This document shows positions 1 through 7,578 of a DNA stretch of 64,000 nt, in pieces. Source of the DNA: a virus; the IMG/VR virus record IMGVR_UViG_3300046516_001541, positions 16,083 to 80,082 of that record; one strand, 5' to 3'. Position 1 is the first letter of the stretch. Every line of letters begins with the position of its first letter. The translations under genes were made by a program, and so were the position numbers. The notes under the pieces were generated by a model. The model did not search any database. It saw nothing but the letters and a program-made list of their open reading frames with translations, and was not told the DNA's origin.

Positions 1-474
1 GCGCAATTGCTCAATCTCGTCTGGGCTGAAGCATCGCAGCTCCTGGGGCCGTGAAGACTCGTTCCTAACCGAATCCTCACCTACGGTTGTGGCCCCAGGA
101 GTTGCAACCTGTTCGGCGTCGATTTCTTCGACCTGACCGCCGCAATGACCGCAGTAGTCCAGTAGTTCCAAACCGCTCGACAAATAGAATTCATGGCCGC
201 AATCACTCAGCCACAATGAACCGCCGAGCTCGGCCTGAGTGTAACGGCAGATTTTCGCTTGCACGACAGCGGATTCCGGCTTCTCGAAGATCGAGCCAGC
301 CAACTGAATCGAATGCGGCAACATCACGGGAATGATCCCCGTCGGCGCCAGATAGTCGCGCAGCGCCATCATCAGCGATCGATGCTCGTTATCATCGGAA
401 GTCACATTGAAAAACACGACATCGCCAGGCTTCGCGGCGCGCAGAACGGTGATCTTCAGGTCGTCGGCGGTCAT
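1..474 (-). CDS. Phage protein with Cys/His cluster, C-terminus beyond window
   Basis: An open frame of 158 codons runs from an ATG at 474 leftward off the window edge. The ATG overlaps the stop of the next gene upstream as ATGA, which fixes the start. Residues 92-111 hold a C-x-H then C-x2-C cluster (Cys92, His94, Cys108, Cys111) that could bind zinc. I do not recognise the family. It is the last visible gene of the leftward operon that starts near 11033. Confidence 0.7.
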   Translation of the reverse strand, partial: MTADDLKITVLRAAKPGDVVFFNVTSDDNEHRSLMMALRDYLAPTGIIPVMLPHSIQLAGSIFEKPESAVVQAKICRYTQAELGGSLWLSDCGHEFYLSSGLELLDYCGHCGGQVEEIDAEQVATPGATTVGEDSVRNESSRPQELRCFSPDEIEQLR

Positions 475-719
475 TGCACGACCGCTTCTAAAGCGTAGCG
501 CGTGATGGCGTAGGGCCCGCGGCAGCCGACTCCAGGCTGACCAAAGATCGCATTGCCTTTGGTCAGTTGCTGAAATGATTGCCGCATGACCTGAGTCAGC
601 GCGTTATGGAATTCCAACGCGCCGGTCTCAATCTCTCCGGTCGTGGTCCATGTCTGACCTTCCGCGCCATCGCCGATCATCCGGGCGGCGGTGCCTTCGA
701 CTGTCCATTTGTATTTCAT
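471..719 (-). CDS. Small phage protein, 82 aa, unknown function
   Basis: The protein begins MKYKWTVEG and is rich in Thr and Gly, with no obvious motif and two cysteines near the C-terminus. An in-frame start lies further upstream at 827, but the ATG at 719 sits one base after the stop of the 46-residue membrane gene, matching the tight spacing of this operon, so I chose it. Function unknown. Confidence 0.65.
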   Translation of the reverse strand: MKYKWTVEGTAARMIGDGAEGQTWTTTGEIETGALEFHNALTQVMRQSFQQLTKGNAIFGQPGVGCRGPYAITRYALEAVVQ

Positions 720-720
720 A

Positions 721-861
721 TCAGCCCCGATCTTGATTGATGTTGTTTCCCCAGATGGCCAGAAACACGCCAAGCGACGCGATCCAACCGCCTTTCCAGG
801 CCACAAGCGCGATGCCCGCGAGACCAATGGCCAATCCGCCGAATGCTTTGAACCAGCGCAT
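721..861 (-). CDS. Membrane microprotein, 46 aa
   Basis: A complete 46-codon gene starts with ATG at 861, overlapping the SSB stop by one base (TGATG), and ends one base before the next gene. The protein begins MRWFKAFGG and is hydrophobic almost throughout, with a Gly/Ala-rich stretch, a KGGW turn and a second hydrophobic stretch, followed by NNINQDRG. This looks like one long or two short membrane segments. It is one of several candidates for the missing holin, but nothing proves that role. Confidence 0.6.
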   Translation of the reverse strand: MRWFKAFGGLAIGLAGIALVAWKGGWIASLGVFLAIWGNNINQDRG

Positions 862-1328
862 CAAAACGGGATATCTTCATCGAAGTCATCGCCATGGCCG
901 CCACCAGATTGGTGCGATGGCTGAGTCCGCTGCTGCTGGCGTGGCGCTCCGCCGGCCGAGGTGCCCTGTCCGGCATCTCCTTCCCTCGGCTTGCTACCGA
1001 GCATCTGCATGTTGGAACAGATGATTTCCGTCTTGTAGCGATCTTTCCCGGTGTCTTTATCCTGCCACTTGCGCGTGGAGAGTTTGCCTTCGATGAATAC
1101 CTGCGATCCTTTCTTGAGGTATTCGCCGCAGATTTTGGCGAGAGGACCGAATGCAGAGATGCTGTGCCATTCAGTCTTTTCCACCTTGTCGCCTGTTTCT
1201 TTGTTCTTCCATGATTCGCCGGTCGCGATGCTGAAGTTGCAGACCGTCTCGCCGCTGGGGAGCGCGCGGGACTCCGGATCGCGGCCTAGGCGACCGATCA
1301 GCATGACTCGGTTGAGATCGTTGGCCAT
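861..1328 (-). CDS. ssb: Single-stranded DNA-binding protein
   Basis: The 155-residue protein has the bacterial SSB pattern: an N-terminal OB-fold (about residues 1-110) beginning [15 protein letters not shown], then a Gly/Gln/Ser-rich linker and the acidic tip DFDEDIPF, which in SSBs recruits partner proteins. It should coat single-stranded DNA during phage replication and recombination. It lies in the leftward operon, far from the replication genes near 56-64 kb. The ATG overlaps the preceding stop as TAATG. Confidence 0.97.
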   Translation of the reverse strand: MANDLNRVMLIGRLGRDPESRALPSGETVCNFSIATGESWKNKETGDKVEKTEWHSISAFGPLAKICGEYLKKGSQVFIEGKLSTRKWQDKDTGKDRYKTEIICSNMQMLGSKPREGDAGQGTSAGGAPRQQQRTQPSHQSGGGHGDDFDEDIPF

Positions 1329-1813
1329 TATTTCCCGTTCTCTTTCAGAAGTTGTGCCAATTGCTGCGGGTCAAACAGTCGATCGAACTGCTTTTTATCG
1401 CCGAATACGCTCGCGCACGTCATCTTTTCATGTGTGCCGAGCATTACCCGGCCTTTCTCGTCCACGATTTCGCCCCTGCTCGGAAAGGTCTGCAGGTTCT
1501 CTTGGCAATCGGCCAGAGAAGTATAAAGCAACACGCCTGATGGCGGCGGAAAATTGTCGGGACATAGCCCGCTGCAATATGCAATCTGAACGTAGATCAG
1601 GCTATCTGCCGTTCTGTTTGGTTCGGTCAGAGTTATGCCATTTTTCAGGGCTGACGGTGCAGCGAGTTCCAATTTATTGGTAGCCGGAAGGTAAGGGCGA
1701 GTACCCCAGGATTTACTATCACTAGGTCCCACAACCTGCTTGGATGGAACATAGTGAATGATCAGTATTGTCCCAACAACGCCAATTACAAACATTACAA
1801 TTAGAAAGCGCAT
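1328..1813 (-). CDS. Membrane-anchored Cys-rich protein, paralogue of 1827-2048
   Basis: This 161-residue protein starts with a single strong hydrophobic segment (about residues 3-21) followed by a polar domain, so it should be anchored with the domain in the periplasm or secreted. The domain contains YCSGLC, a PPPS turn, YTS-LADC and KMTCASV. The same pattern appears in the next gene upstream (1827-2048), so the two look like a tandem duplication. Paired cysteines suggest disulfides. The role is unknown; interference with the host envelope is only a guess. Confidence 0.7.
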   Translation of the reverse strand: MRFLIVMFVIGVVGTILIIHYVPSKQVVGPSDSKSWGTRPYLPATNKLELAAPSALKNGITLTEPNRTADSLIYVQIAYCSGLCPDNFPPPSGVLLYTSLADCQENLQTFPSRGEIVDEKGRVMLGTHEKMTCASVFGDKKQFDRLFDPQQLAQLLKENGK

Positions 1814-1826
1814 GGCGACCTCTATT

Positions 1827-2048
1827 TTACGGCGTTGCCGGATGACTAAGTAACTTGTCGGCCGGGGCCACCGCAGAGCATGTTTGCTTCATTTTGATAT
1901 TTGGAACATTTGGCAGGGGGTTCGAGGCAGCGTTCCCCTGGAGTTTCGCGGCGTCGCAAGCAGCCTGCGAAGTGAAAAGGAATACGCTGGGCGGCGGCAA
2001 AGTAGGCACGCACAGTCCGGTACAGTACATAATCAGGACGTAGAGCAT
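1827..2048 (-). CDS. Small Cys-rich protein, paralogue of 1328-1813
   Basis: The 73-residue protein begins MLYVLIMYCTG. It repeats the neighbour's pattern: YCTGLC, PPPS, FTS-QAAC and KQTCSAV. I chose the ATG at 2048 because a GAGG ribosome-binding site precedes it, although the frame is open further upstream; it overlaps the end of the 2033-2620 gene by 16 nt. It lacks the longer N-terminal anchor of its paralogue, having only a short hydrophobic start. Function unknown. Confidence 0.65.
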   Translation of the reverse strand: MLYVLIMYCTGLCVPTLPPPSVFLFTSQAACDAAKLQGNAASNPLPNVPNIKMKQTCSAVAPADKLLSHPATP

Positions 2049-2620
2049 GATGACCTCGATTCTTTGATCTTGTTTGCGAACGTATTCCAGGCGTCCGTAT
2101 CTTGCCGCGCGACGAATACGACTTGGTCGCCGATCGTCCAATCGACCTGATTCAGACCGCCAGGGAAGGTAAACGAGACGCGCGCCGGATGGCGATATCC
2201 ATTGGTGGACATGATCTTGATCCCGGGCCACCGATGATATGCGAGCGTCGCAGCCATTTCTCCGCGGCACAGCTCATAAAGTCGATCGGTCCGGAATTCT
2301 TCCTGACAGCGCGGCGAGCAGAACACGTGAGCGCCGGCATAGACCGGGTCTAAAACGATCGGCTCGCCGTCACTATCCTCGGGATCCCGGCAAATTCGTT
2401 GCTGGCACTGCATGCACTGAAACCACCATCCGTGCTCGACGAGCACTGGATCCGGAACCTGGGGCGCGTATTCATCAAAAGCCGGATACCGGTTGCATTC
2501 GACATCGCTGAATTCCGCATTGAGCTCGTTGGCACCGTTGCGGCGCGCGACCACATTGTGCAGGGCGAATTCGACGCAACAGCCGTCTCCGTGGACCTCG
2601 CGCACGATGTAGGCTTTCAC
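2033..2620 (-). CDS. Zinc-ribbon phage protein, GTG start
   Basis: The 195-residue protein starts at GTG 2620, which overlaps the stop of the upstream gene (GTGA), and begins KAYIVREVHGDG after the initiator. Two Cys pairs, C-x2-C in WWFQCMQC and C-x3-C in FCSPRC, suggest a zinc ribbon in the middle of the protein. This type of protein recurs in early operons of phages of Gram-negative bacteria, but no function is established to my knowledge. Confidence 0.75.
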   Translation of the reverse strand: MKAYIVREVHGDGCCVEFALHNVVARRNGANELNAEFSDVECNRYPAFDEYAPQVPDPVLVEHGWWFQCMQCQQRICRDPEDSDGEPIVLDPVYAGAHVFCSPRCQEEFRTDRLYELCRGEMAATLAYHRWPGIKIMSTNGYRHPARVSFTFPGGLNQVDWTIGDQVVFVARQDTDAWNTFANKIKESRSSCSTS

Positions 2621-2934
2621 GATGGCGGCTCCGATGGAATGATCGCGACCGGTTCGGGAGGGCGCTTTCCTGCCGAAGATTCCCAGTTGATATCTGGGTA
2701 TTCCAGCTGCAGTGCATTTAGCAAAGACGGAATCGAATCGCACAACGAGCCGATGCACGCTTTCGTCCGCAGCCATGAATCGTCGGTCACTGCTTGATGC
2801 AAATGCATGGCCTGAATGGCGACCGTGGCCATGGCGCATTCGAGGCTCAACTGTTGCTCGCGGCATTCATTGCGAAAGCGCCTCAGTGCCGCGACTGACA
2901 CGAGACGAGAATGCTTGCCGCGCTGTCTGCTCAC
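2617..2934 (-). CDS. Small phage protein, 105 aa, GTG start
   Basis: The gene starts at GTG 2934, overlapping the stop of the 28-residue microgene as GTGA, and ends with a GTGA overlap into the next gene. The protein has a basic N-terminus, a helical middle with scattered Cys, and a Pro/Glu-rich tail. No recognised domain. The exact coupling at both ends is the main evidence that it is real. Confidence 0.6.
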   Translation of the reverse strand: MSRQRGKHSRLVSVAALRRFRNECREQQLSLECAMATVAIQAMHLHQAVTDDSWLRTKACIGSLCDSIPSLLNALQLEYPDINWESSAGKRPPEPVAIIPSEPPS

Positions 2935-3017
2935 TTTTTGTGTTTGAGCCAGACGATCCAGGCGACAAGAGCGCAAAACGCGACCATTGCGAGAGCATCA
3001 GGCCAACCCATGTTCAT
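2931..3017 (-). CDS. Membrane microprotein, 28 aa
   Basis: A 28-codon gene begins MNMGWPDALA and ends LKHKK. The central stretch (Ala, Val, Phe, Cys, Trp, Ile) is one membrane span followed by a basic tail. It overlaps the upstream stop as ATGA and the downstream start as GTGA, so it sits in the coupled operon like its larger neighbours. Very small membrane proteins are common in phage early operons. Function unknown. Confidence 0.5.
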   Translation of the reverse strand: MNMGWPDALAMVAFCALVAWIVWLKHKK

Positions 3018-3241
3018 TTTTTAGCTCCGGTTTCCAAATTCTCGCCGCACATCGGACAGAACAGGGCGAGCAGCGTGGCCGGTGGCGCTCCCTTTTTTCC
3101 TTTCCTCGGATCGACTTTCGAGGTCCGGATTCCGATTCCGTCCGAGGATTTCATGCGGCTGTCAAACACGATGATGGGCTCGATACGAGTGTTATGTTCG
3201 GCCAATTTCTTGTTGGCGACGGCGATGCATCTATGAGGCAT
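3014..3241 (-). CDS. Small protein with CPMC motif
   Basis: The 75-residue protein begins MPHRCIAVAN, is basic in the middle and ends with CPMCGENLETGAKK. That looks like half of a zinc knuckle or a treble-clef end, with only one Cys pair visible. The ATG at 3241 is 6 bases after the upstream gene's stop, and the stop overlaps the next ATG. Function unknown. Confidence 0.6.
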   Translation of the reverse strand: MPHRCIAVANKKLAEHNTRIEPIIVFDSRMKSSDGIGIRTSKVDPRKGKKGAPPATLLALFCPMCGENLETGAKK

Positions 3242-3247
3242 TTTTAG

Positions 3248-3841
3248 TTATCCAGGCACGGTTTGAACGGTGGCTTTCGACAAATCGTATTGCCGAATTC
3301 CCCACGCGATCGCGTAACAGCACCAGATGAACCGGTGAGTGTATTCGCTGAAGTTGCATTCCCAACTTTCTTGGAAAGGGTGGCGTTTCTCATATTTGAA
3401 GTCAAACATGGCCTGACGTGCCGGATGTTCTCCGTCCTGTGAATAATTGAGCACTTCATCCTTGATGCGATCGCGCAACTCATCGTCCGCTTCCACATCA
3501 TCGAGCCATTCTTTTACGTGAGACTCTAACTTCTCAGACGAATATTCATAGTGGCCATCAGTCTTGCTCGTGGCTTCGAGCTTTTCGCTCCAATATCCTT
3601 CATTGATCCGCAGCGGCCCAGCTTCCTTGCCGCGGAAGAATTGGAACATGTCATCGATCCGGCTGAAGACGTAGCAGCCCATATCGCCGGAGTAACACAG
3701 GTAGTGCGGATAGGTGACGACATCGAAGTGCATATGACCACTGCCAGGAATGGCGAAGTGTAGGTGCCGGTATACTCCGTCATCGCGCAGCACGGTCATT
3801 GCGTGTTTGCCCACGTCTTTCAGGAAGCTCTCTTCAGTCAC
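3248..3841 (-). CDS. Conserved-type phage protein, about 197 aa
   Basis: The protein contains LRDDGVYRHLHF, HFDVVTYPHYLCYSGDMG and YVFSRIDDMFQFFR. I recognise this as a widespread phage protein type without a known function. I chose GTG 3841 (product begins TEESFLKDVG after the initiator) because it overlaps the previous stop; a GTG two codons earlier at 3847 is equally possible. The sequence is acidic and aromatic-rich, with no nucleotide-binding motif visible. Confidence 0.75.
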   Translation of the reverse strand: MTEESFLKDVGKHAMTVLRDDGVYRHLHFAIPGSGHMHFDVVTYPHYLCYSGDMGCYVFSRIDDMFQFFRGKEAGPLRINEGYWSEKLEATSKTDGHYEYSSEKLESHVKEWLDDVEADDELRDRIKDEVLNYSQDGEHPARQAMFDFKYEKRHPFQESWECNFSEYTHRFIWCCYAIAWGIRQYDLSKATVQTVPG

Positions 3842-4040
3842 TTTCACGTTGTTCGCCTGCGCTGTGCGATGGCAGTTCTCGACGTGCAACCTTCTCTCCG
3901 CAGCGCTTACACTTGCGCCACTTCTTGCTGATCGCTCGGGTACCGAAGCCACACTTCGGACACATCGCACCCATATAGACCAACATCAATAGGAAAGCTT
4001 CCAAATGCTTTTCGTTGGCCAGAGAAAAACGCTCATCCAT
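3834..4040 (-). CDS. Zinc-ribbon microprotein, 68 aa
   Basis: The protein begins MDERFSLANE and carries CPKC then CKRC (C-x2-C, 12 residues, C-x2-C), a typical zinc ribbon. I chose ATG 4040 because GGAG lies 9 bases upstream. A longer start at 4130 would add 30 residues with no ribosome-binding site. The 131 bases from 4041 to 4171 then hold no gene I can support. Function unknown. Confidence 0.55.
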   Translation of the reverse strand: MDERFSLANEKHLEAFLLMLVYMGAMCPKCGFGTRAISKKWRKCKRCGEKVARRELPSHSAGEQRESD

Positions 4041-4171
4041 TGGGAGCGGCTCCGGCGCAGAGGGGTACCCGTGTGAGGCATATATGCCACTGTCCGAGGA
4101 AATGCCAATCCATGCGCAACGCTTTGTCATGGGCAGGCGGGAGCAATCTCTGCGGCGGAGCCACGTTCAAA

Positions 4172-4510
4172 TTATCGTTTTTCGAACGCGATGCCGCCGC
4201 ACTCACAAGGCGCGGGACATTTGACCGGTTCGGGAAATATGTGCACTTTCGCGCAGCTACAGCAGTACCAGCCCGTACTGAGCATCGGCGGTCGCGTGCC
4301 TGGCGGATAGATTTTGTCAGGCTCGCCGAGCAACGCGATGACCTCGGCTTTGGTTTTGGGCAGTGTCATGATTGTAGTCCCGGTTGCTCGCGCGCATACG
4401 GCTCGGCATACGAGCGCATCGCTGATCGATGGATATTGCCACAGATAAAACTGACTCTTGCCACCATATGGAATGCGGCCGCAGCCTTTGCAGCGCTGAT
4501 CTTTGGGCAC
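4172..4510 (-). CDS. Cys-rich phage protein, start uncertain
   Basis: From GTG 4510 the product is 112 residues with two Cys clusters: CKGC near the N-terminus, and CCSC plus CPAPCEC near the end. No strong ribosome-binding site precedes the GTG. An internal ATG at 4369, beginning MTLPKTKAEV, would give 65 residues containing only the second cluster. Both readings are plausible, since the N-terminal part also looks like a zinc ribbon. Function unknown. Confidence 0.5.
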   Translation of the reverse strand: MPKDQRCKGCGRIPYGGKSQFYLWQYPSISDALVCRAVCARATGTTIMTLPKTKAEVIALLGEPDKIYPPGTRPPMLSTGWYCCSCAKVHIFPEPVKCPAPCECGGIAFEKR

Positions 4511-4526
4511 GTTGGCCAGCGTGCGT

Positions 4527-4961
4527 TCAATCCTTCGCGCTGGGATGTTTGCTACTCCAGACAACTGTCTCGGTCGGCTTCGGCAGACCGCGCAAGTAAC
4601 CATACTCAATTTGCCTGAACGGTTCGCGGGAATACTCAGCCGGATTCGGTCGCATGCGCAATTGCTGGGCAATGCTGATCACAACAACCTCGAGCGGATG
4701 AGTCGGATCGATTTCACGGGCTATGGCATATTCTTTCATCTCCGTGATTGCAGTCGCAACCGCGGTGCCTTCGCCATGGTAATCGCTCAGCGTCTGAATA
4801 TACTTGATAGTCTCTGTCCCTAACCGCACTTCGCATTTCGCCGAGATCTGCTCGAAGATGTAGTCGCGCACGATCACGACAGGCGGCGTCACATCTTCGA
4901 TCGACACGAGTCTGCCGACATGGCGAACGAATTCCCCGACCGCTGGCGGAATCTTGCTCAC
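4527..4961 (-). CDS. Phage protein, 144 aa, GTG start
   Basis: The gene begins at GTG 4961, overlapping the upstream stop as GTGA. The product starts SKIPPAVGEF and looks like an alpha/beta protein with several Val/Ile-rich strands and a helical C-terminal half. I see no catalytic signature. Context is the leftward early-type operon. Confidence 0.6.
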   Translation of the reverse strand: MSKIPPAVGEFVRHVGRLVSIEDVTPPVVIVRDYIFEQISAKCEVRLGTETIKYIQTLSDYHGEGTAVATAITEMKEYAIAREIDPTHPLEVVVISIAQQLRMRPNPAEYSREPFRQIEYGYLRGLPKPTETVVWSSKHPSAKD

Positions 4962-5140
4962 AACGTTGTGCTGGCGCGGCGCCAGATGTGGCGAAAGCCG
5001 ACCTCGGCGCCGGTCCCCACGGGCGCATCGCCGCTATCCAGGCATTCCTTTGATAGCTGCGCGATGAATTCCAGCGCGCTGCGCATGCGCTCGATGGTTT
5101 GCTCCGGCGTCTCTGCGGCGCGTTGGTTTTCAGTCCCCAT
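4958..5140 (-). CDS. Small helical phage protein, 60 aa
   Basis: Begins MGTENQRAAE and is mainly helical (TPEQTIERMRSALEF) with a short basic end. The frame is open upstream to 5311, but the ATG at 5140 gives the short overlap (11 nt) with the previous gene that is usual here. Function unknown. Confidence 0.55.
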   Translation of the reverse strand: MGTENQRAAETPEQTIERMRSALEFIAQLSKECLDSGDAPVGTGAEVGFRHIWRRASTTL

Positions 5141-5456
5141 TGGCTTGCTCGACCAAATCCTTGGGCTGGACGATGACTTCCTTGCGACCTTCCCAAAGCA
5201 AGTTGTTCTTGTCGAGGTCAATGCCATGTTGCAATGCCAAGCGGATATTCTTCTGGAGGAGCCAGACGCGATGCTCGCTCTCAACCGCCTGGACGGCGTA
5301 TCGAGCGACACCGACGCCAGTCAGGCGATCCGCCATATCGATATCCTTGATGGCCTGCAGCGCCAGGAGCAGTCCCCTGGTGACTCCCATGTCGACCAAA
5401 TGATTGGGATCCGTGATGGGCAATTTCTGCGGGCTTGGATCATCCGGCTGTGGCAT
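5130..5456 (-). CDS. Phage protein, 108 aa
   Basis: Starts with ATG 5456 (MPQPDDPSPQ). The middle is helical, with a hydrophobic stretch around GVTRGLLLALQAI that is too short and charged at the edges to be a clear membrane span. No recognised domain. It overlaps both neighbours by a few bases. Confidence 0.6.
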   Translation of the reverse strand: MPQPDDPSPQKLPITDPNHLVDMGVTRGLLLALQAIKDIDMADRLTGVGVARYAVQAVESEHRVWLLQKNIRLALQHGIDLDKNNLLWEGRKEVIVQPKDLVEQANGD

Positions 5457-5691
5457 TCGTGTTGCTCCGATTGTTAGTTGCAGTGACGGTCACGCGGTCA
5501 AGAAGGTAATAACCCCTGACGTTTTCGAGATGGATGACCGGATAGCCAGCATTGCAGACGTATGCGGCGCTGGTTGTTTCTGTCCTTTCAATCTGACCGT
5601 TATCCCGTTTGAGAGATACCTCGGTTCCGATTGGATTGGCCGCATTCCAGCGATCGCATGCGGCCTGGGCGCGCTTTTGTTTTCGGTTCAT
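5440..5691 (-). CDS. Small basic phage protein, 83 aa
   Basis: Begins MNRKQKRAQA. A basic helical N-terminus (about residues 1-20) is followed by a beta-rich part (EVSLKRDNGQ, VIHLENVRGYYLL). The ATG at 5691 overlaps the upstream stop as ATGA; an in-frame GTG at 5700 is a less likely start. The basic N-terminus could contact nucleic acid, but no family is recognised. Confidence 0.6.
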   Translation of the reverse strand: MNRKQKRAQAACDRWNAANPIGTEVSLKRDNGQIERTETTSAAYVCNAGYPVIHLENVRGYYLLDRVTVTATNNRSNTNATAG

Positions 5692-6062
5692 TGGTGGCAC
5701 TTCAGTGTATTAAACGCCTTGGAAATCGCCTGCCAGAATCGGCGGCTCGTATCATCCATTTTGTCAGGATGCGCAAGTGTGACGGTTCCGGTCTGCATGC
5801 TGACTCGTACTACCTCCCCTTGAGCATCAGAGAAGGTGAGAAAGCATTCGTACTTTTTGCAGTCATTTCCGAAATCGATTCGTGGCTGCGATAGAGTGGT
5901 ACTGAATTTCCAGGGAGATGCTTTCGAGTCGACCGGGGCGGCAGTGCGCAATTTCGACTGGCCAAGTAAGGATGCCGGCGGCAATTCCGCAGCATAAGCA
6001 TGCAGTCTCCACCCGAATAAGCCAGTGAGCATCAGGCTAGCCAAAATCGCGACCGGTTTCAC
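5688..6062 (-). CDS. Exported phage protein with signal peptide
   Basis: From GTG 6062 the product is 124 residues. It begins with Lys and then a hydrophobic segment to about residue 24 ending AYAAELPPAS, which reads as a Sec signal peptide with cleavage near AYA-A. The mature part has KKYECFLTF and NTLKCHQ, so two cysteines that may pair. The GTG overlaps the upstream stop as GTGA. A secreted or periplasmic role is likely; the function is unknown. Confidence 0.65.
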   Translation of the reverse strand: MKPVAILASLMLTGLFGWRLHAYAAELPPASLLGQSKLRTAAPVDSKASPWKFSTTLSQPRIDFGNDCKKYECFLTFSDAQGEVVRVSMQTGTVTLAHPDKMDDTSRRFWQAISKAFNTLKCHQ

Positions 6063-6445
6063 GGGATCCACCCTGGCACCTCCAGTTGATCAATGACTGT
6101 CCACGTCTCTTCGCAATATTGGCAGCGCTTGCCATGGCACTCGTCGCACTTCGCCGCCAGCGTCATGAGAGTCGTGCGCGCGAGAAAGATCCGGGCGACC
6201 GCCGCTGTCTGGACATGTTGGCGATATTCGAGCCAGCGGTCCGAATCCTCGGCAGTCGAGAGGAACATGCCAGGGATCTTCCCGCTCGGCTGCTGCGGCC
6301 ATGGCGGTAACAGAGGCGTTCCCGCGACCGTCGGAGCGGTTTGCCTGGCCATGCATCGCTGAGCCTCGAGGCATTTGTCCGGATAATCACAACCACCGCG
6401 CCAGATGCACGATACGCCAGGCGGCGGTTTAGTCGTAGTCGACAT
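6059..6445 (-). CDS. Cys-rich phage protein, 128 aa
   Basis: Starts at ATG 6445 (MSTTTKPPPG), overlapping the previous gene by 17 nt. Near the N-terminus are CIWRGGCDYPDKC and, near the C-terminus, CDECHGKRCQYC, a dense cluster (CxxC-HxxxCxxC) that could bind zinc in the style of a DnaJ-type zinc finger. No J-domain is present. Function unknown. Confidence 0.65.
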   Translation of the reverse strand: MSTTTKPPPGVSCIWRGGCDYPDKCLEAQRCMARQTAPTVAGTPLLPPWPQQPSGKIPGMFLSTAEDSDRWLEYRQHVQTAAVARIFLARTTLMTLAAKCDECHGKRCQYCEETWTVIDQLEVPGWIP

Positions 6446-6674
6446 GACCGGCCGTCTCCTCGCCGTCTGATGGCTCGTCTCCGTCGTCAGTGGCGTCGGA
6501 CATTGATTCGTCAGCCGCACCTTCAGGATCGTCTTCAAAACTGTCGTGCAGATCCTCCAAATCGGTGGAATTCGCTATCGCATCAGCATCAACCTGGCTG
6601 CAGTGGAAATGATCAATGAGTCGTGTCTTGAAACGATGCATCCACTCTTCTTCGTTGAACGAAGTATCAGCCAT
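6429..6674 (-). CDS. Small highly acidic protein, 81 aa
   Basis: Begins MADTSFNEEE. The second half is very acidic (Asp/Glu with Ser and Gly). Such small acidic proteins in phage early regions sometimes act as DNA mimics or inhibitors of host DNA-binding proteins, but nothing here shows that. Starts at ATG 6674 with an 8-nt overlap to the previous gene. Confidence 0.6.
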   Translation of the reverse strand: MADTSFNEEEWMHRFKTRLIDHFHCSQVDADAIANSTDLEDLHDSFEDDPEGAADESMSDATDDGDEPSDGEETAGHVDYD

Positions 6675-6906
6675 TTTCCCACTCCTTTTGAATGCGATCG
6701 GCTTCCGTCGTCAGCGCCCTCGCGCGCTCCGTATGCCATTTGCTGGAATCGGCCATGTCCATCCCGTCCGCCTCAGTAGCCCAGCAATCGTGCATATCGG
6801 CCAAAGCGCGCAGCACTCTCGGATTTTTGGACGCCTTTTTCAGTTCGCGTTCTGTGAGCTCGAACGCGGGAACGGCAGCGGGCGCGGTTGGCGAAACGTC
6901 AGCCAT
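6667..6906 (-). CDS. Small helical phage protein, 79 aa
   Basis: Begins MADVSPTAPA. After a Pro/Ala-rich start the rest is predicted helical with alternating charge (ELTERELKKASKN, WHTERARALTTEAD). The ATG at 6906 overlaps the upstream stop as TAATG. Function unknown. Confidence 0.6.
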   Translation of the reverse strand: MADVSPTAPAAVPAFELTERELKKASKNPRVLRALADMHDCWATEADGMDMADSSKWHTERARALTTEADRIQKEWENG

Positions 6907-7226
6907 TAGTGAACCTTTTGTTTGCAGGGGAATTTGAACGATCGAGGATCGTCAATTCGGCCGGCGGTCGTGACCATGGCGCGTTGCCCACATTCATCAC
7001 AAGTTACAATGTAGATCCCGCAACGCACGGCCGGATAGGGCAAATCAACCTTACATGCCCGCGTCGATCCATGACTCGTGTCGACATCGACACCGGTCGG
7101 GAGTGCTGGATTGGCTGGGGACTGGGCGGTCCGGACTTTATCGAGCCAAATTATTTTGAACGCCAAACAGCACTCCTTGATTGCCTGCCCGCGCGCCTGC
7201 GGTTTACAGACCTTTCGTCCGACCAA
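6906..7226 (-). CDS. Phage protein with CDEC motif, TTG start likely
   Basis: The C-terminal half (DTSHGSTRACKVDL, YPAVRCGIYIVTCDECG, DDPRSFKFPCK) is a recurrent phage protein type with a Cys-rich core. The only ordinary start codon in frame that keeps the N-terminal part is TTG 7226, without a good ribosome-binding site. The frame stays open and protein-like up to the gene boundary at 7273, so the true start may be non-canonical. Function unknown. Confidence 0.6.
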   Translation of the reverse strand: MVGRKVCKPQARGQAIKECCLAFKIIWLDKVRTAQSPANPALPTGVDVDTSHGSTRACKVDLPYPAVRCGIYIVTCDECGQRAMVTTAGRIDDPRSFKFPCKQKVH

Positions 7227-7273
7227 GGTACCGATAGGTTTACTTAGCCGTTCGGCGCGCGGGCGGGACTCGG

Positions 7274-7471
7274 TTAGTTCCCAGACAGAAACCCTTCAGC
7301 CTGTTCGATATTGATTATCCACAAAACAGCGTATTCCACAAGCGCCGGAATTGGCACGACTCCGGTCTCATACCGGAATAGGTCAAATACATCGATTTGC
7401 AGACGGGCCGCCAGTTCGGCGTGCGTCGATTTAGAATCCGCAAGCAACATGCGGAATTCGCTGGCGATCAT
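7274..7471 (-). CDS. Small helix-turn-helix protein
   Basis: The 65-residue protein begins MIASEFRMLL. Residues about 17-45 (THAELAARLQIDVFDLFRY) fit an HTH_3/XRE-type DNA-binding helix pair, with AELAARL as the first helix. I chose ATG 7471; a TTG at 7477 overlaps the previous stop. It may be a small regulator of the operon or a DNA-binding accessory protein. Confidence 0.6.
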   Translation of the reverse strand: MIASEFRMLLADSKSTHAELAARLQIDVFDLFRYETGVVPIPALVEYAVLWIINIEQAEGFLSGN

Positions 7472-7473
7472 GG

Positions 7474-7578
7474 TCAATCCATTTCCTCGCGCCACCATTC
7501 CGCGCATAGTATGAAGATCGCCACCGAACCGAGGAGGATCGCCTCGAGCAGCATGTGTTGCCACAACGGACTCATCAT
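7474..7578 (-). CDS. Membrane microprotein, 34 aa
   Basis: Begins MMSPLWQHML. A 15-18-residue hydrophobic stretch follows, and the protein ends WWREEMD. AGGA precedes the ATG by a good distance, and the ATG overlaps the upstream stop as ATGA. One transmembrane segment is likely. Function unknown; like the other microproteins it is a possible holin, antiholin or host-membrane effector. Confidence 0.55.
   Translation of the reverse strand: MMSPLWQHMLLEAILLGSVAIFILCAEWWREEMD

Noticed and set aside
4041-4130. N-terminal extension of the 3834-4040 gene from ATG 4130
   Set aside because: No ribosome-binding site there, while ATG 4040 has GGAG at 9 bases; the added residues have no zinc-ribbon pattern.
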